From NCBI RefSeq assembly GCF_001427905.1, contig NZ_LMEF01000029.1, forward strand, positions 124,001-188,000: 64,000 nt of DNA, written 5' to 3'. The position numbers and the translations under genes are program-made. This document shows positions 8,373 to 17,228 of the stretch, one piece after another (the stretch's first letter is position 1; each line of letters starts with the position of its first letter). Source of the DNA: Flavobacterium sp. Root420 (GTDB lineage: Bacteria; Bacteroidota; Bacteroidia; Flavobacteriales; Flavobacteriaceae). The notes under the pieces are model-generated. The model saw only the letters and a program-made list of their open reading frames with translations. It ran no database searches and was not told where the DNA came from.

Positions 8373-10733
8373 ATGCATACAGATAAAAACGAATATTTTG
8401 ACCCAATAGAAGACGAGAATTCCGTAAAATTAAAACAGATTGTGAGTAAATATTTAGGGTATTGGCCCTGGTTTTTAGCGACAATTATAATAGCACTTTT
8501 TATTGTTTTTACCTATTTGAGATATACCGACGTGGTCTATAAATCAGAAGCGAAAGTAAAATTATTAGTTGATAAGGAAAGCTCTAATTTTACATTAGAT
8601 GTGACGAAATTATTTAATAAATCAAACATAAATTTAGAAAATGAGATTGCTTTGTTTAAGTCCGTTCACCTATCAGAACAAGTAGTTAAGAATTTAAAAC
8701 TGAATGTAGAATATTATTATAATTCTACAGTGAGATCTAAACAAATATACAATGCCCCATTTGTTGTGAGCTACCATGACGATATAACAAACTTAAAAGA
8801 TGACTTGGAATACTCAATAAAAGTAACGCCAACAGGATATACTATTTTAGATGTTTTATCTGGGCAAAAGTTTGAAATCAAGGGATATACTTCAGATAAA
8901 AAAATTGCCCATTTGCCAATAAGTATAAAACCAGCTTTAGGATCAGTCATCACAAAAAGTATAGATATTAACTATAATGTGGTGCTAAAACCACTAGATA
9001 AAACTGCTTTAGAACTCAGTAATGCATTCGAGGTTGATGCCGAAGGAAAAGACAGTGACATTCTTTCTATTTCATTAGAAGGAACCAATGGGCCTCAATC
9101 AGAAGCAATTATCAATAATTTAATTCATGTTTTTGAGGCTGATGGTATTACCGATAAGCAAGAGGTTTCACGCAGAACAATTAATTTTGTCGACGATCGT
9201 TTTGTTTATTTAAGAAAAGAACTTGACTCTATAGAAAGTTCCAAAAAAAATTACAAGAAAAACAATAATCTAAGTTTTATTCAGGAAGATGCCGGTTCAA
9301 GTATTCTCCAGAAAACAGCAAAGGAGCAAGCGTCATTTGACATAGAATCTCAATTATTATTAGCAGATTTACTAAAAAAAAGTATCGAATCTCAAAAAGC
9401 ATTTGAGCTTTTACCGGCAGACATAGGCATACAAAATCTTACTATCAATCAATTGGTAGCCGATTATAATACTGCGGTTTTATCCTATCAAAAACTACAA
9501 ACAAGCGCAGGGAGTAATAATCCCGCTATTCAGCTTTTGGTTAGCACATTAGTGAGTTTAAAAAACAATATTATTAATTCGGTAAATGGTTTCAAGCAGC
9601 AATTGAAAACAACTCTTGTTCAGAGCGAATCAGCTCAAAAAGCAGCTGAGGGAAGTTTTGCTTCTATACCTGAAAAAGAAAAAGTTTTACGAAGTATTGA
9701 ACGTCAGCAAAACCTAAAAGAAAGTTTGTATTTGCTGCTACTTCAAAAACGTGAAGAGGCATCTATCAATTTAGCCGTTACAGTAGCTAATACTAAAATT
9801 ATAGATTACGCCATTACAGATATTTATCCTGTCTCTCCACAAAGAGGCAAGATTATTTTGATAGCCTTATTTTTAGGAATGGTTATCCCGTTTACTATTT
9901 TATTTATAATTTTTAAATTAGATAATAAAATATATACTGCAGCAGATGTTGAAAATATAGCCGACAATATACCTATTTTAGTAGAGTTGCCTTCGCTAAA
10001 AGAAGATAAAGATTCGCAAATGCAAAATTTAGAAGCTTTTAGAACTTTAGCGCACAATACTAATTTTATTACTCCATATACCGATGATAAAAAGGGTAAA
10101 GTAATATTTGTTACTTCCTCTATAAAGGGAGAAGGAAAAACTTTCGTTTCGTACAATTTAGCTACCGCTTACTCACATCTTGATAAAAAAGTAATTGTTA
10201 TAGGTACTGATTTTAGAAATCCACAACTGCATAGAAACTTAGACAATGTAAGTAAAGACACCAGAGGATTTAGTAATTATTTGCATGATAGTACTTTACA
10301 ATGGAAAGATTTATTGATTACTAATGGAGATAATGAATTTTCTTTTGATCTTTTTTTGTCCGGAATTATACCTCCAAACCCAACCCTGTTATTATCCAAT
10401 CAGCGTTTTGCAAGTTTTATTGATGAAGTAAAAGCAGAATATGACATTATTATATTTGATACGCCTCCAACCTTATTGGTTAGCGATACTCTTATGGTTT
10501 CTAAATATGCTGAAACAACATTATTTGTTGTACGGTCCGGGGTTACAGAAAAAAATCTGATATCTTATTCTAAAAAACTTTATAAGGATAAAAAAATCAT
10601 CAATATGGGATATGTACTTAACGATATTGATTTTAGTTCAAGTTATGGTTATGGGTATAATTACGGTTATGGCTATGGTTACGGAAAAGAAGTTGAAAAA
10701 GAATCATGGTTTAAAAAGTGGAAAAAAAAATGA
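8373..10733 (+). CDS. Wzc/CapB-type polysaccharide co-polymerase and BY tyrosine autokinase
   Basis: 786 residues. A first membrane span near 30-50 (WPWFLATIIIALFIVF) precedes a long periplasmic Wzz domain with coiled-coil helices (about 270-480). A second span follows near 490-510 and then a cytoplasmic BY-kinase domain. The kinase has Walker A SSIKGEGKT (about 583-591), Walker A' VIGTDFRNPQLHR and Walker B YDIIIFDTPPT. The tail (about 755-769) is a tyrosine cluster of repeated Gly-Tyr units, the autophosphorylation site of this family. It controls chain length and export with Wza. The phosphatase that should reverse its phosphorylation is encoded at 12717-13448 on the other strand. Confidence 0.94.
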   Translation: MHTDKNEYFDPIEDENSVKLKQIVSKYLGYWPWFLATIIIALFIVFTYLRYTDVVYKSEAKVKLLVDKESSNFTLDVTKLFNKSNINLENEIALFKSVHLSEQVVKNLKLNVEYYYNSTVRSKQIYNAPFVVSYHDDITNLKDDLEYSIKVTPTGYTILDVLSGQKFEIKGYTSDKKIAHLPISIKPALGSVITKSIDINYNVVLKPLDKTALELSNAFEVDAEGKDSDILSISLEGTNGPQSEAIINNLIHVFEADGITDKQEVSRRTINFVDDRFVYLRKELDSIESSKKNYKKNNNLSFIQEDAGSSILQKTAKEQASFDIESQLLLADLLKKSIESQKAFELLPADIGIQNLTINQLVADYNTAVLSYQKLQTSAGSNNPAIQLLVSTLVSLKNNIINSVNGFKQQLKTTLVQSESAQKAAEGSFASIPEKEKVLRSIERQQNLKESLYLLLLQKREEASINLAVTVANTKIIDYAITDIYPVSPQRGKIILIALFLGMVIPFTILFIIFKLDNKIYTAADVENIADNIPILVELPSLKEDKDSQMQNLEAFRTLAHNTNFITPYTDDKKGKVIFVTSSIKGEGKTFVSYNLATAYSHLDKKVIVIGTDFRNPQLHRNLDNVSKDTRGFSNYLHDSTLQWKDLLITNGDNEFSFDLFLSGIIPPNPTLLLSNQRFASFIDEVKAEYDIIIFDTPPTLLVSDTLMVSKYAETTLFVVRSGVTEKNLISYSKKLYKDKKIINMGYVLNDIDFSSSYGYGYNYGYGYGYGKEVEKESWFKKWKKK

Positions 10734-10789
10734 TTAAAATGTAATAGAAAGAAACACAACTCTAAAAAAATAAAGCAACAGCAATCCAA

Positions 10790-12529
10790 ATGAATTTAGC
10801 AATAGGTATTTTAAAAAACACACAGGAATGGTTAACGCCTGTTTTTGATCAGCAAACACAAGATAAAGTAAATGAAATGATTGCTTTAAATCCGAAAGAA
10901 TTAAAAGAAAGTTTTTATAAAAATCTTGAATTTGGTACAGGGGGAATGCGCGGAGTAATGGGGGTTGGTAATAATCGTATTAACAAATATACCTTAGGAA
11001 AAAGCACCCAGGGATTATCTAATTATTTGTATAAGGTGTTTGCGGATCAAAAACTTAAAGCGGTTATTGCATACGATTGCCGCCATAACAGTGATACACT
11101 AGCCAAAACTGTCGCTGAGGTTTTCTCAGCCAATGGTATTCAGGTATATTTGTTTTCCAGTCTCAGGCCTACACCTGAATTATCTTTTGCTTTAAAACAC
11201 CTCAATTGTCAATGCGGGATCGTACTTACTGCTTCTCATAATCCACCGGAATACAACGGGTATAAAGTATATTGGGAAGATGGAGGCCAAATTGTGCCCC
11301 CTGAGGATGCAGAAATTATAAAAGCCATCGAAGACTTAAAATACGACCAAATTAAGTTTGAAGCTAATGATGATTTAATTCAATATATCGATACCGAAAT
11401 AGATCAGGCTTTTGTGAAATCATCCGTTCAAAATGCCAGTTTTAATACCTCCTCTGAGGCCAAAGATAATCTGAAGATTGTTTTTACGTCATTGCACGGG
11501 ACTTCAATTACCGTTGTACCAGATACATTGGCGTTGGCAGAATATAAAAATGTATATATTGTTGAAGAGCAAAGAGTACCAAATGGAGATTTTCCGACTG
11601 TAAAATCTCCAAACCCCGAAGAACCCGAAGCCTTGACAATGGCTTTGGCATTAGCAGAAAAAACGAATGCTGATATTGTTATTGGTACTGATCCTGATTG
11701 TGATCGTTTAGGAGTAGCTGTTCGTGATACTGACGGAAAAATGACTTTACTGAACGGAAATCAATCTATGATTTTAATGACCGCCTTTTTGTTAGAGCAA
11801 TGGAAAAAAGCGGGAAAAATAAACGGGAAACAATTCATTGGTTCAACTATTGTTTCAACTCCAATGATTAGTGAACTGGCAGCAGCTTATGGCGTTGCCT
11901 ATAAAAGTGGTTTAACAGGTTTTAAATGGATCGCCAAAATGATTAAAGATTTTCCGGAACTCGAATTCATTGGTGGAGGAGAAGAGAGCTTTGGTTATAT
12001 GGTAGGAGACAGCGTTCGTGATAAAGATGCGGTTGGAGCAAGTTTATTAATTTGCGAAGTCGCTGCCCAGGCCAAAGCGAATAACAGTTCTGTATATAAA
12101 GAATTATTGCAGCATTATGTAGATTTTGGTTTTTATAAAGAACATTTAATTTCTATTACCAAAAAAGGAATCGAGGGATTAGCTGAAATCAATAAAATGA
12201 TGGTGAATTTAAGAGAAAATCCTCTAAAGGAAATTAACCATCAAAGAGTAGTGAGGGTTGAGGATTATAAATCATCGGTATCATTAAATTTGTTGAATAA
12301 CGAATCAGAAATTATAAACATGCCCAAGGCAGATGTCCTGATTTATTATACCGAAGATGGTTCTGTAATTTGCGCCAGACCAAGCGGAACCGAACCAAAA
12401 ATTAAATTCTACATCAGCGTGAATCAAGAATTAGATACAATAGAAAATTTTAAAGTTATTGAAGATATGCTGAATGAAAGAATAAAAAATATCAGCACTT
12501 CGATGCAATTAGAAAAACAAACAAATTAA
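10790..12529 (+). CDS. phosphoglucomutase/phosphomannomutase (alpha-D-phosphohexomutase)
   Basis: 579 residues, the length of the long PgcA-type subgroup. The phosphoserine loop TASHNPPEYNG is near residue 148, the metal-binding loop GTDPDCDRLG near 300, the sugar-binding loop GGGEESFGY near 398, and the C-terminal phosphate-binding loop RPSGTEPKIKFY near 525. The enzyme interconverts hexose 6-phosphate and hexose 1-phosphate in the cytoplasm. That feeds UDP- or GDP-sugar synthesis for the cluster upstream. It starts 56 bases after the autokinase stop and is followed by a strong terminator, so it is probably the last gene of the operon. Confidence 0.93.
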   Translation: MNLAIGILKNTQEWLTPVFDQQTQDKVNEMIALNPKELKESFYKNLEFGTGGMRGVMGVGNNRINKYTLGKSTQGLSNYLYKVFADQKLKAVIAYDCRHNSDTLAKTVAEVFSANGIQVYLFSSLRPTPELSFALKHLNCQCGIVLTASHNPPEYNGYKVYWEDGGQIVPPEDAEIIKAIEDLKYDQIKFEANDDLIQYIDTEIDQAFVKSSVQNASFNTSSEAKDNLKIVFTSLHGTSITVVPDTLALAEYKNVYIVEEQRVPNGDFPTVKSPNPEEPEALTMALALAEKTNADIVIGTDPDCDRLGVAVRDTDGKMTLLNGNQSMILMTAFLLEQWKKAGKINGKQFIGSTIVSTPMISELAAAYGVAYKSGLTGFKWIAKMIKDFPELEFIGGGEESFGYMVGDSVRDKDAVGASLLICEVAAQAKANNSSVYKELLQHYVDFGFYKEHLISITKKGIEGLAEINKMMVNLRENPLKEINHQRVVRVEDYKSSVSLNLLNNESEIINMPKADVLIYYTEDGSVICARPSGTEPKIKFYISVNQELDTIENFKVIEDMLNERIKNISTSMQLEKQTN

Positions 12530-12631
12530 TGCTAAAAAAAAAGATATAAGTATTCTTTAATTAAAGAGTTAGTTTGATTTAAGGTTACAGATTATGGGTC
12601 AAAAGTAAAATGCAATTTAGTTATGTTAATG

Positions 12632-12663
12632 AAAAAGCTGTTCAATTTTGAACAGCTTTTTTT
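12632..12663 (+). terminator. Rho-independent terminator of the exopolysaccharide operon
   Basis: Perfect 12-bp stem (AAAAAGCTGTTC / GAACAGCTTTTT) with a six-base loop, A-rich before and T-rich after. It can work in both directions for the converging phosphomutase and phosphatase genes. Confidence 0.85.
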
Positions 12664-12716
12664 ATTGACTATTCAAGATTATTCAAGACTTTTTATGTTG
12701 AACCTGGAATTTTAGG

Positions 12717-13448
12717 CTAAAGAAAAATTTTATTATTTTCCAGTAAACGGTCCATTTTCTTTTTGTTATGAATCTTAAGAGGTACAGTTTTAAATTGATT
12801 GATTTCAGCTTCACCATGAATGTCTGATCCTGTAAAATCATACAAATCATTTTTAAGTAATTCTATCGCCTGGAGTTGAATACTTTTTCCGTAATACCCT
12901 GTTAATGAAAGTAAGTTTAGTTGAAAAAAGACTCCATATTGCTTTAATTTTTGATATTTACCCATCGAGTTATGAAGATAAAGATAACGCTCAGGATGCG
13001 CTATAATTATTTTATAATTTTTTGTTTTTAACTCAAATAGCATTTCATACAGATTCAAAGGATTATTAAATAAATTAAATTCTATCAGAAGATAATTATG
13101 TGGTAAGCCTAGTAATTTTTCATGATTGCTTTTTACAATTAAAGTATTATCTAACATATACTCGCTCGAATACCCTTTTAAAAACATCTTATTGGTATCG
13201 TTTTTAAGAGCTACTTCATAAGCCTGTTTTATACTTTCAGAAGTATTATTCCAGATCCCGTTAAAAGTATGTGGCGTAGCGATAGCTGCATTGATATTTA
13301 GTGCCTTCATTTGGGCTATTAGATAACTCGTTTCTTCAGGTGTTTTAGCACCATCATCAATACCTGCAAGTAAATGATTGTGAATATCAATATAGCCATC
13401 AGGTACTATTTCTTTGAGATAAAAATTTGATTTAAACAGTGAAAACAT
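12717..13448 (-). CDS. CpsB/YwqE-type tyrosine-protein phosphatase (PHP fold)
   Basis: 243 residues from the ATG at 13448; the frame also opens with a TTG at 13466. The PHP-fold metal ligands are visible: DIHNHLLAGIDDGAKTPEE near the start, IATPH in the second motif, IIAHPERY in the third and GSDIHG near the end. These manganese-dependent phosphatases remove phosphate from the tyrosine tail of BY-kinases and so switch polymer length or export. It converges with the exopolysaccharide operon and ends 188 bases after its last gene, a typical arrangement for a kinase-phosphatase pair. Its own promoter candidate is at 13464-13493. Confidence 0.9.
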   Translation of the reverse strand: MFSLFKSNFYLKEIVPDGYIDIHNHLLAGIDDGAKTPEETSYLIAQMKALNINAAIATPHTFNGIWNNTSESIKQAYEVALKNDTNKMFLKGYSSEYMLDNTLIVKSNHEKLLGLPHNYLLIEFNLFNNPLNLYEMLFELKTKNYKIIIAHPERYLYLHNSMGKYQKLKQYGVFFQLNLLSLTGYYGKSIQLQAIELLKNDLYDFTGSDIHGEAEINQFKTVPLKIHNKKKMDRLLENNKIFL

Positions 13449-13463
13449 AAAGTATTTTTGTAT

Positions 13464-13493
13464 CAAATTTATTTAAGCTTCTTCTTCAAACAA
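13464..13493 (-). promoter_or_regulatory. Bacteroidota-type promoter for the phosphatase gene
   Basis: On the minus strand a TAAATTTG -7 box (13471-13464) fits the TAnnTTTG consensus. A TTG is 19 bases upstream (13493-13491). The leader to the ATG at 13448 would be short, about ten bases. Confidence 0.4.
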
Positions 13494-13970
13494 TTATCAA
13501 AGAAGGACAATAAAGTCTTATTCAGGATATTTAATCTTCTTTTAAATATTATCCTGTTTGGAGAATGAAATTTACAACCTGATTTTGCGGAATTTCGGCA
13601 ACTTTATTTTATTAAAAAATAGAGTAACTTTTATTTTATTAATGAGTGACCGCAAAATAATTAAACCTTCGGGATAGATTTTTAGCTAAAAATAAAACGT
13701 TTCACCTATAAGTTCTTGTAATAACCCAAAATATATAGTGTTCCAATTCCTACCATTAAATCCAACTACAGTTTAGAGATATAGTATTGATTTTTAACGA
13801 TAAATACTGCTTAATTCTGATTTTTATAAGCAGTAATTCTAACAAAAACCTCAGAATTAAAAACTGAATTCGTATATTGTTCTGCTAAAATTGACTATGC
13901 CAAGCATATACATTTTAAAATATCTGCTTTCAAACGTTTTCAGTTCATTTTAATACAAATTATCCAGATT
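13494..13970. other. AT-rich intergenic region with two overlapping inverted repeats
   Basis: No gene-like frame. Near its right end ACTGCTTA (13806-13813) pairs with TAAGCAGT (13827-13834). TTAATTCTGA (13811-13820) pairs with TCAGAATTAA (13851-13860). The two hairpins share bases 13811-13813 and cannot both form fully. They lie 110-165 bases before the M13 peptidase start, so they could be leader or operator structures. I did not find a good -7/-33 pair for the peptidase. Confidence 0.4.
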
Positions 13971-15983
13971 ATGAAAAAATCATTAATGCTCTTCCTTGCA
14001 TTCTTAGCTTTTACAGCGTGCTCAAAACATCATGATAAAAAAAATATTACGATCACTGGAATAGATTCCACATTGCGACCTGGTGATGATTTTTTTAAAT
14101 ATGTAAATGGCAAATGGTATGATTCTGTAGCAATACCTGCATCCCAGTCCGGAGTTGGTGCCTATATGTTTATGAATTACCCGCAACGAATGCGCCTGCA
14201 AGGAATATTGGACAGTATTTCGCAAAGCAAGAATCCAGCAGGAAGTATAGCACAAAAGGTAGGAGACTTTTATGCATCAGGTATGGATACTGTAACTATT
14301 GACAAACGCGGTTATGCGCCTATCAAACCCCTACTTGCCAAAATTGAAGCAATTAGCGATTTACCGTCCTTAATGAACTTTGTGGTTAATGAAGTAAAAG
14401 TGTACAATTCTTCTATTATAGGTTTTGGAGTGGGACCCGATGATAAAAACAGCAGTATGAACATTGCCCAAATCTATCAAACGGGTATCGGTTTGCCTGA
14501 CAGGGACTATTATTTCAAATCAGATTCATCAACTGTTGCCATACAGGAATCGTACAAAAAATACCTTGCTACATTATTCCAACAAACAGGCAACGATGCT
14601 AAAGAGGCTAAAAAGAATGCTAATTTGGTTTACGATATTGACAAACAACTCGCCGTTTCGCATAAAACAAAAGTTGAACTTCGTGATGTGCAGGCAAATT
14701 ATAATAAAATGGCTGTGACAGATCTTGCAAAAAGGCATCCCAACATAAACTGGACTACTTTTTTAAATAATTTAGGTGCTCAAACCGATTCCATTAATGT
14801 AGGACAACCTGCCTATTATGACGCCCTTAATAAACTCTTAAAAACCATCCCCATTACTAATTGGAAAATTTACTTAAAAGCAAATTCTATAGAAAGATAT
14901 GCAGATGATTTAAGTAAACCTTTTGCAGATGCCTCATTTGAGTATACCAAAGTGCTTTCTGGTCAGGCTGTTCAAAAATCACGTGGCGAAAAAATGGCTA
15001 ATGTCCTTGACAATTATTTAGGAGAAGCGCTGGGTGAATTGTATGTAAAGAAATATTTTTCAGAGGATGCCAAAAAACGGATGTTAATCCTGGTGAATAA
15101 TCTGCAAAAAGCGTATGCCAAAAGAATTGATAAATTGGAATGGATGAGTCAAAGTACCAAACAAAAAGCCAAAGAAAAATTGGCAGCCATGACTAAGAAA
15201 ATAGGATATCCGGATAAATGGAGAGACTATAGCAAGGTACAAATAGCCAGAGATACCTATTTTGAGAATATGGTTTCGGCCGCTACAGCTGCATATCAAT
15301 TTCAATTGGCAAAATTGGGAAAATCAGTCGATAAATCAGAATGGTATACTACAACTCCAACAGTTACGGCATATAATAACCCTACTGCAAATGAAATTGT
15401 TTTTCCTGCAGGTATTTTACAACCTCCCTATTTTGATAATAATGCAGATGATGCACTTAACTATGGAGGTATTGGAATGGTTATAGGTCACGAAATAACC
15501 CATACTTTTGATGATCAGGGTGCTCAATATGACAAGGATGGCAACTTAAAAAACTGGTGGACAAAAGAAGATTATGCAAAGTTTAAGTCAAGAATACAAC
15601 AGGTGATCAATTTGTACAGCACCTATACTGTTTTAGGCGATTTACACATTAATGGCGCAATGACAGTTGGTGAAAATACGGCGGATATTGCCGGAATAGC
15701 TGTTGCTTATGATGCTTTTAAAATGACCCAACAAGGAAAAGGGAATACAAAAATTGACGGTTTTACTCCAGACCAGCGCTTTTTTATTTCTATAGCCAAA
15801 ATATGGAGAGTAAAAATGAAAGACGAATTCCTGCGTTTGTGGATTAACAATAATCCACATTCTCCACCAGCTTGGCGTGTTAATGGTCCTCTGATGAATA
15901 CTACACCTTTTTACGAAGCATTTAATGTACAACCCGGAGATAAAATGTTTTTGCCGAAGAAAGACAGAATAACAATTTGGTAA
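13971..15983 (+). CDS. M13-family zinc metallopeptidase, lipoprotein (PepO/neprilysin-like)
   Basis: 670 residues, the usual length of neprilysin-like M13 enzymes. A lipoprotein signal ends at Cys17 (LAFTACSK). The zinc motif HEITH is near residue 508 inside VIGHEITHTFDDQGAQYD. The third ligand and following Asp are in GENTADIAGIAVAYDAF near 566. The C-terminal HSPPAWRVNGP and final KKDRITIW segments are family hallmarks. M13 enzymes cut short peptides; here it would be anchored in the periplasm or outer membrane. A strong terminator follows directly, so it seems to be a single-gene unit. Confidence 0.95.
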   Translation: MKKSLMLFLAFLAFTACSKHHDKKNITITGIDSTLRPGDDFFKYVNGKWYDSVAIPASQSGVGAYMFMNYPQRMRLQGILDSISQSKNPAGSIAQKVGDFYASGMDTVTIDKRGYAPIKPLLAKIEAISDLPSLMNFVVNEVKVYNSSIIGFGVGPDDKNSSMNIAQIYQTGIGLPDRDYYFKSDSSTVAIQESYKKYLATLFQQTGNDAKEAKKNANLVYDIDKQLAVSHKTKVELRDVQANYNKMAVTDLAKRHPNINWTTFLNNLGAQTDSINVGQPAYYDALNKLLKTIPITNWKIYLKANSIERYADDLSKPFADASFEYTKVLSGQAVQKSRGEKMANVLDNYLGEALGELYVKKYFSEDAKKRMLILVNNLQKAYAKRIDKLEWMSQSTKQKAKEKLAAMTKKIGYPDKWRDYSKVQIARDTYFENMVSAATAAYQFQLAKLGKSVDKSEWYTTTPTVTAYNNPTANEIVFPAGILQPPYFDNNADDALNYGGIGMVIGHEITHTFDDQGAQYDKDGNLKNWWTKEDYAKFKSRIQQVINLYSTYTVLGDLHINGAMTVGENTADIAGIAVAYDAFKMTQQGKGNTKIDGFTPDQRFFISIAKIWRVKMKDEFLRLWINNNPHSPPAWRVNGPLMNTTPFYEAFNVQPGDKMFLPKKDRITIW

Positions 15984-16215
15984 CCCTCGCTCTGCGAAAT
16001 GTTCCCATGAAAAATGCGCCAAGTTCACTGTGAACTTTGCGCATTTTTTTGTTTCTTAGAAATTCTAAACCTTATAAAAGTCTCCTCACTTTTACGATTT
16101 AACTTAAAACAAAAAAGTTCCAGATTTCTTTGAAGCTTTTGTCTTAGTAAGGGGAGGCATTGAAATACCTGACCAGTTTATTGAAGATTATATTAGAATT
16201 ATAGCATGTGCACCG
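15981..16215 (-). repeat. dispersed repeat copy 1: hairpin plus decayed tRNA 3' end
   Basis: This copy matches 45135-45330. Shared pieces are CCCTCGCTCTnCGAA followed by CATGAAAAA (15984-16014), an AAAAAAGTTCCAGATTTCTTTGAAGC hairpin region (about 16111-16139), a TTAGTA-GGGAGGCATT segment that looks like a decayed tRNA acceptor/T arm on the minus strand, and TAGCATGTGCA at its end. The terminator of the M13 gene sits inside this copy only. Identity is patchy, so both copies are old. Confidence 0.5.
16011..16050 (+). terminator. Rho-independent terminator after the M13 peptidase
   Basis: A 17-bp stem with one mismatch (AAAATGCGCCAAGTTCA against TGAACTTTGCGCATTTT), a three-base loop and a run of seven T. 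Confidence 0.85.
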
Positions 16216-16350
16216 CAAAATTTGATTTTGAAGATTTGCAATATTTTGTTTGAAGAGAAAAAGCTTATAATTTTCGATATTAAGTTTTCTGGTTCAAATT
16301 CCATCAAGGTTACTATAAAAAAATCGTATAAGAAAGAGAGCTGTTTTTTA

Positions 16351-16480
16351 GCCTATAACATATGTTTTGCCGTATTTGGGTTTTGTCAGAATTATCGTTT
16401 TAATTCGTATTTTTGTTTAGTCGAGCATACTCGGTTTCAAAATTCCCAAACACGGCAATGCGCAAGAACGTTAGCGTTCA
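16351..16480. repeat. attC-like imperfect inverted-repeat element (copy D)
   Basis: TTGCCGTATTTGGG (16367-16380) pairs with CCCAAACACGGCAA (16445-16458) with one mismatch. Weaker pairing continues inwards (GGGTTTTG / CAAAATTCCC). The right end is GCGCAAGAACGTTAGCG. Its layout resembles copies A-C at 46070-47388: an outer GCTAC/GCCGT arm, TTTGGG, a T-rich centre, a CCCAAA arm and a GAACGTT end. It lies 33 bases before the haemoglobin gene and contains that gene's likely promoter. Confidence 0.5.
16382..16415 (+). promoter_or_regulatory. candidate promoter for the truncated haemoglobin gene
   Basis: A TTTG at 16382-16385 and TATTTTTG at 16408-16415 fit the Bacteroidota -33 TTTG / -7 TAnnTTTG consensus with a 22-base spacer. 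The leader to the ATG at 16513 would be about 90 bases. Both boxes lie inside the centre of inverted-repeat copy D. Confidence 0.4.
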
Positions 16481-16512
16481 TTGTTAGTGAGACACTCTAA
16501 AATTTTAAAGAA

Positions 16513-16992
16513 ATGAAAAATATACCGACACTTTATCAATGGGCAGGTGATATTAAAACCTTTGAAACTTTGTTTACAAAGTTTTATGACAAGGTCTTGA
16601 AAGATGATTTATTAGGCGAAGTTTTTATAAATATGTCACAAGAGCATGTAAAACAGGTTTCACATTTTGTCGCAGAAGTATTTGGTGGTGACAAACTTTA
16701 TACAACCGAAGATAAAGGAAGTCATTCTATTATGATTGGCAAACATATTGGCAAAATGCTGACCGAAGAAAAACGCCAGCGTTGGGTACATCTTTTATTG
16801 CAAACAGCAGATGAAGTAGGTTTAAAAAGCGACCCAGAGTTTCGTTCTGCATTTGTAGGTTACATTGAATGGGGAACACGGCTTGCAGTTATCAACTCAC
16901 AACTTACAGAAAATTCAATGGCATCAAATGAGCCTATGCCTAAATGGGGTTGGGGAGAAACAGGCGGACCTTACATTTCAAATGAAAACTAA
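16513..16992 (+). CDS. group II truncated haemoglobin (GlbO/TrHbO-like)
   Basis: 159 residues. The globin 2-on-2 core runs from about residue 8 (LYQWAGDIKTFETLFTKFYD) to 135. The proximal histidine is probably in KGSHSIMIGKH, and the Trp/Tyr-rich C-terminal PMPKWGWGETGGPY tail is typical of the group II family. These proteins bind oxygen or react with nitric oxide and peroxide in the cytoplasm. It appears to be a single-gene unit between an attC-like repeat and decayed DNA, as expected of a mobile accessory gene. The distal pocket was not modelled, so the ligand chemistry is open. Confidence 0.88.
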   Translation: MKNIPTLYQWAGDIKTFETLFTKFYDKVLKDDLLGEVFINMSQEHVKQVSHFVAEVFGGDKLYTTEDKGSHSIMIGKHIGKMLTEEKRQRWVHLLLQTADEVGLKSDPEFRSAFVGYIEWGTRLAVINSQLTENSMASNEPMPKWGWGETGGPYISNEN

Positions 16993-17109
16993 TATGAAAC
17001 ATCTAAAATATTTCACCCATTGTTTATGCGGTTTCTTATTTAATTGGCTGTAAAGGCGAACGTCTTCTGACTTCGCAAGCACAATCTGTATCAAGTAGAG
17101 TTTTAATAT

Positions 17110-17160
17110 AAACAAAAAAGCTCCAGATTTCTCTGAAGCTTTGTCTTAAGGTATGTCTGA
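17110..17160 (-). repeat. dispersed repeat fragment: hairpin part
   Basis: AACAAAAAAGCTCCAGATTT followed by CTCTGAAGCTTTGTCTTA nearly matches the hairpin part of the copies near 16110 and 45224. The tRNA-like part is missing or unrecognisable here. Confidence 0.45.
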
Positions 17161-17228
17161 GTGTTGCTGATCGATATCACGTGAAGCCTTTTCAGCGTTT
17201 TGTACTGCCAATTTAATATTCTTTATAA

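Noticed and set aside
16222..16500. 92-codon open frame before the haemoglobin gene
   Set aside because: It runs across the tRNA-like relic and the inverted-repeat copy D and its translation has no protein-like pattern. It is explained by the repeat.
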